From Bathymodiolus brooksi (taxonomy: Eukaryota > Mollusca > Bivalvia > Mytilida > Modiolidae): a stretch of DNA of 64,000 nt. The translations under genes were made by a program, and so were the position numbers. The stretch covers positions 48,593,085 to 48,657,084 of the forward strand of contig OY804585.1 of the NCBI GenBank assembly GCA_963680875.1. The letters are read 5' to 3'. The notes under the pieces are model-generated. The model searched no databases. It was not told the origin of the DNA and saw nothing but the letters and a program-made list of their open reading frames with translations. Shown piece after piece: positions 61,321 to 64,000 of this stretch (positions are counted from its first letter, which is position 1; each line of letters begins with the position of its first letter).

Positions 61321-63060
61321 AAGAAAGTTAGGATTAGTATCTATGATTTGGTAGGTCGTTCCTCGCTATATTGATACTAGTAGAAAGTTAGTATTAGTAT
61401 TTATGATTTGATAGGTCGTTCCTCGCTATATTGATACTAGTAGAAAGTTAGTATTAGTATTTATGATTGGGTAGGTCGTTCCATGCTATATTGATACTAG
61501 TAGAAAGTTAGTATTAGTATTTATGATTGGTAGGTCGTTCCTCGCTATATTGATACTAGTAGAAAGTTAGTATTAGTATCTATGATTTGGTAGGTCGTTC
61601 CAAGCTATATTGATAATAGTAAAAAGTTAGTATTAGTATTTATGATTTGGTAGGTCGTTCCTCGCTATATTGATACTAGTAGAAAGTTAGCATTAGTATC
61701 TATGATTTGGTAGGTCGTTCCTCGCTATATTGATACTAGTAGAAAGTTAGTATTAGTATTTATGATTTGGTAGGTTGTTCCAAGCTATATTGAAACTAGT
61801 AGAAAGTTAGAATTAGTATCTATGATTTTGTAGGTCGTTCCTCGCTATATTGATACTAGTAGAAAGTTAGTATTAGTATTTATGATTTGGTAGGTCGTTC
61901 CTCGCTATATTGATACTAGTAGAAAGTTAGTATTAATATCTATGATTTGGTAGGTCGTTCCTCGTTATATTGAAACTAGTAGAAAGTTAGTATTAGTATT
62001 TATGATTTGATAGGTCGTTCCTCGCTATATTGATACTAGTAGAAAGTTAGTATTAGTATCTATGATTTGGTAGGTCGCTCCTCGCTATATTGATACTAGT
62101 AGAAAGTTAGTATTAGTATCTATGATTGGTAGGTCGTTCCTCGCTATATTGATACTAGTAGAAAGTTAGTATTAGTATTTATGATTTGGTAGGTCGTTCC
62201 TAGCAATATTGATACTAGTAGAAATTTAGTATTAGTATTTATGATTTGGTAGGTCGTTCCAAGCTATATTGATACTAGTAGAAAGTTAGTATTAGTATTT
62301 ATGATTTGGTAGGTCGTTCCTCGCTATATTGACACTAGTAGAAAGTTAGTATTAGTATTTATGATTTGGTAGGTCGTTCCAAGCTATATTGATACTAGTA
62401 GAGAGTTAGTATTAGTATCTATGATTTGGTAGGTCGTTCCTCGCTATATTGATACTAGTAGAAATTTAGTATTAGTATTTATGATTTGGTAGGTCGTTCC
62501 TCGCTATATTGATACTAGTAGAAAGTTAGTATTAATATCTATGATTTGGTAGTACGTTCCTCGCTATATTGATACTAGTAGAAAGTTAGTATTAGTATTT
62601 ATGATTTGATAGGTCGTTCCTCGCTATATTGATACTAGTAGAAAGTTAGTATTAGTATCTATGATTTGGTAGGTCGCTCCTCGCTATATTGATACTAGTT
62701 GAAAGTTAGTATTAGTATCTATGATTTGGTAGGTCGTTCCTCGCTATATTGATACTAGTAGAAAGTTAGTATTAGTATTTATGATTTGGTAGGTCGTTCC
62801 TAGCAATATTGATACTAGTAGAAAGTTAATATTAGTATTTATGATTTGGTAGGTCGTTCCAAGCTATATTGATACTAGTAGAAAGTTAGTATTAGTATTT
62901 ATGATTTGGTAGGTCGTTCCTCGCTATATTGATACTAGTAGAAAGTTAGTATTAGTATCTATGATTTGGTAGGTCGTTCCTCGCTATATTGATACTAGTA
63001 GAAAGTTAGTATTAGTATTTATGATTTGGTAGGTCGTTCCTCTCTATATTGATACTAGTA
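61321..63060 (+). repeat. Segment related to 28.98-30.7 and 32.5-34.2 kb
   Basis: It carries the marker series of the 3,534-bp unit: GATTTGATAGG, CCATGC, GGTTGTTCCAAGC (61773 against 32958), CCTAGCAATATT, AAATTTAG, GACACT (62331 against 33517) and TCTCTATATT. The offset is 28,814-28,815 bp to the right copy. Private changes include CGTTATATT near 61965, GGTAGTACG near 62550 and AGTTGAAAG near 62699. It shows that one HOR variant has been dispersed across at least 29 kb of the array. Confidence 0.82.
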
Positions 63061-63944
63061 GAAAGTTAGTATTAGTATTTATGATTTGGTAGGTCATTCC
63101 AAGCTATATTTAAACTAGTAGAAAGTTAGTATTAGTATTTATGATTTGGTAGGTCGCTCCTCGCTATATTGATACTAGTAGAAAGTTAGTATTAGTATCT
63201 ATGATTGGTAGGTCTTTCCTCGCTATATTGATATTAGTAGAAAGTTAGTATTAGTATTTATGATTGGTAGGTCGTTCCTCGCTATATTGATACTAGTAGA
63301 AAGTTAGTATTAGTATTTATGATTTGGTAGGTCGTTCCTCGCTATATTGATACTAGTAGAAAGTTAGTATTAGTATTTATGATTGGTAGGTCGTTCCTCG
63401 CTATATTGATATTAGTAGAAAGTTAGTATTAGTATTTATGATTGGTAGGTCGTTCCTCGCTATATTGATACTAGTAGAAAGTTAGTATTAGTATTTATGA
63501 TTGGTAGGTCGTTCCTCGCTATATTGATACTAGTAGAAAGTTAGTATTAGTATTTATGATTGGTAGGTCGCTCCTCGCTATATTGATACTAGTAGAAAGT
63601 TAGTATTAATATCTATGATTTGGTAGGTCGTTCCTCGCTATATTGGTACTAGTAGAAAGTTAGTATTAGTATTTATGATTTGGTAGGTCGCTCCTCGCTA
63701 TATTGATACTAGTAGAAAGTTAGTATTAGTATCTATGATTTGGTAGGTCGCTCCTCGCTATATTGATACTAGTAGAAAGTTAGTATTAGTATTTATGATT
63801 TGGTAGGTCGCTCCCCGCTATATTGATACTAGTAGAAAGTTAGTATTAGTATCTATGATTTGGTATGTCGTTTCTCGCTATATTGATACTAGTAGAAAGT
63901 TAGTATTAGTATTTATGATTTGGTAGGTCGTTCCAAGCTATATT
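63061..63944 (+). repeat. Right-end segment related to 45.7-46.6, 52.4-53.3 and 54.5-55.4 kb
   Basis: The order TTTAAAC (near 63110), CGCTCC, TCTAT-GATTGG-GATATTAG, AATATC, CGCTCCCCGC and GGTATGTCGTTTC (63862) matches the tail block found after the 897-bp duplication. Private changes are GTCTTTCC near 63215 and TTGGTACT near 63645. It joins the 29-34 kb type segment at its left to a 45-55 kb type tail. This is a mosaic junction. Confidence 0.82.
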
Positions 63945-64000
63945 GATACTAGTAGAAAGTTAGTATTAGTATTTATGATTTGGTAGGTCGTTCCAAGCTA
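63945..64000 (+). repeat. Partial monomer at the window edge
   Basis: This is the first 56 bases of a CCAAGC-type monomer, cut only by the window end. The array clearly continues to the right. Confidence 0.97.

Larger units (their letters stand above)
1..64000 (+). repeat. 60-bp satellite DNA array spanning the whole window
   Basis: A monomer of 59 or 60 bp repeats head-to-tail from the first base to the last, with no inversion and no unrelated insert seen. The strand sign only records the orientation used here: each monomer starts at GATACTAGTA and ends in GCTATATT. The phase of the monomer start slips back by one base for each 59-mer. It completes full turns at 9541, 23041, 43621 and 59161, giving 160, 226, 344, 260 and 80 monomers in successive intervals, 1,070 in all. 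The exemplar at 357-416 is about 32% GC. Forward stops fall at monomer positions 6, 9 and 60 (one frame), 17, 23 and 32 (second) and 40 (third). Reverse-strand stops also close all three frames, so the array does not code for protein. No sign of either array edge is present, so the true array is longer than 64 kb. Species and chromosomal position cannot be read from the sequence. Confidence 0.99.

Noticed and set aside
1..64000. Possible repetitive protein gene with a 20-residue repeat (60 bp is 20 codons)
   Set aside because: All three forward frames contain stops in the consensus monomer (positions 6, 17, 40 and others), as do all three reverse frames (stop complements at positions 5, 16, 54 and others). 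The 59-mers shift the frame as well. No open frame longer than a few monomers is possible.
1..64000. CRISPR array
   Set aside because: The repeats adjoin directly, with no unique spacers; the whole 60-bp unit repeats. There are no cas genes or leader.
1..64000. Transposon or retroelement insertion within the array
   Set aside because: Reading the whole window, the 60-bp phase is never broken by more than the loss of a base or a whole number of monomers. No foreign stretch, terminal repeat or target-site duplication was seen.
1..64000. Assigning a species or naming a known satellite family
   Set aside because: I do not recognise the monomer with confidence, and there is no flanking unique sequence. 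A database search with the 357-416 monomer would decide; I cannot run it.

Overview
The whole 64 kb window is one uninterrupted satellite DNA array. A monomer of about 60 bp is repeated head-to-tail, always in the same orientation. Counting the drift in phase of the monomer start gives 1,070 complete monomers plus a 56-bp partial one at the right edge. The mean length is about 59.8 bp, with a net 256 monomer shortenings of one base. I found no gene, RNA gene, transposon, CRISPR array or unique sequence. Every reading frame on both strands meets a stop codon within nearly every monomer. The sequence does not identify the species. Tandem satellite on this scale, with higher-order repeats and CpG-decay-like variants, is typical of eukaryotic pericentromeric, centromeric or other heterochromatin, so a eukaryotic chromosome from a long-read assembly is the natural inference.

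The monomer has two parts. Positions 1-36 are AT-rich and carry the palindrome TACTAGTA (a SpeI site) and a short dyad, ATACTA against two tandem TAGTAT copies. Positions 38-54 are GC-rich and carry two CpGs. The whole consensus is about 32% GC. Recurrent variants define monomer subtypes: T2 or T3 before the GG (59 or 60 bp), T or C at position 29, TC or AA at 51-52, and all four bases at position 20. These subtypes recur in a fixed order, which makes a higher-order repeat (HOR).

Layout, using subtype markers: (I) 1 to about 7,250 holds HOR copies of 24, 18, 22, 19 and 22 monomers starting at 1, 1431, 2502, 3813 and 4945, and a partial one at 6256. (II) About 6.7-15.4 kb holds segments repeated at 2,987 bp and then 2,510 bp. 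(III) About 15.4-19.2 kb is a more scrambled zone with shifts of 537, about 1,788 and 1,550 bp. (IV) About 18.8-25.4 kb has shifts of about 2,092 and 2,691 bp. (V) About 27.96-35.03 kb is a direct tandem duplication of 3,534 bp (59 monomers) with no difference at any marker I compared. (VI) 35.4-44.9 kb holds four copies of a 2,868-bp unit, the third lacking seven monomers and the fourth partial. (VII) About 44.8-56.3 kb holds nested duplications: 897 bp, 300/778 bp, a 6,636-bp displaced copy of 42.9-46.8 kb, 2,090 bp and 954 bp. (VIII) About 56.3-64 kb is a mosaic of segments related to 29-35, 45, 52 and 56 kb.

The array appears to evolve by repeated unequal exchange or replication slippage in register with the 60-bp monomer. 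Evidence includes whole-monomer gains and losses, chimeric monomers at the breakpoints, and nested duplications of different apparent ages. There is no evidence for a new protein or RNA system. What is of interest is the readable recombination history and the composition of the monomer.
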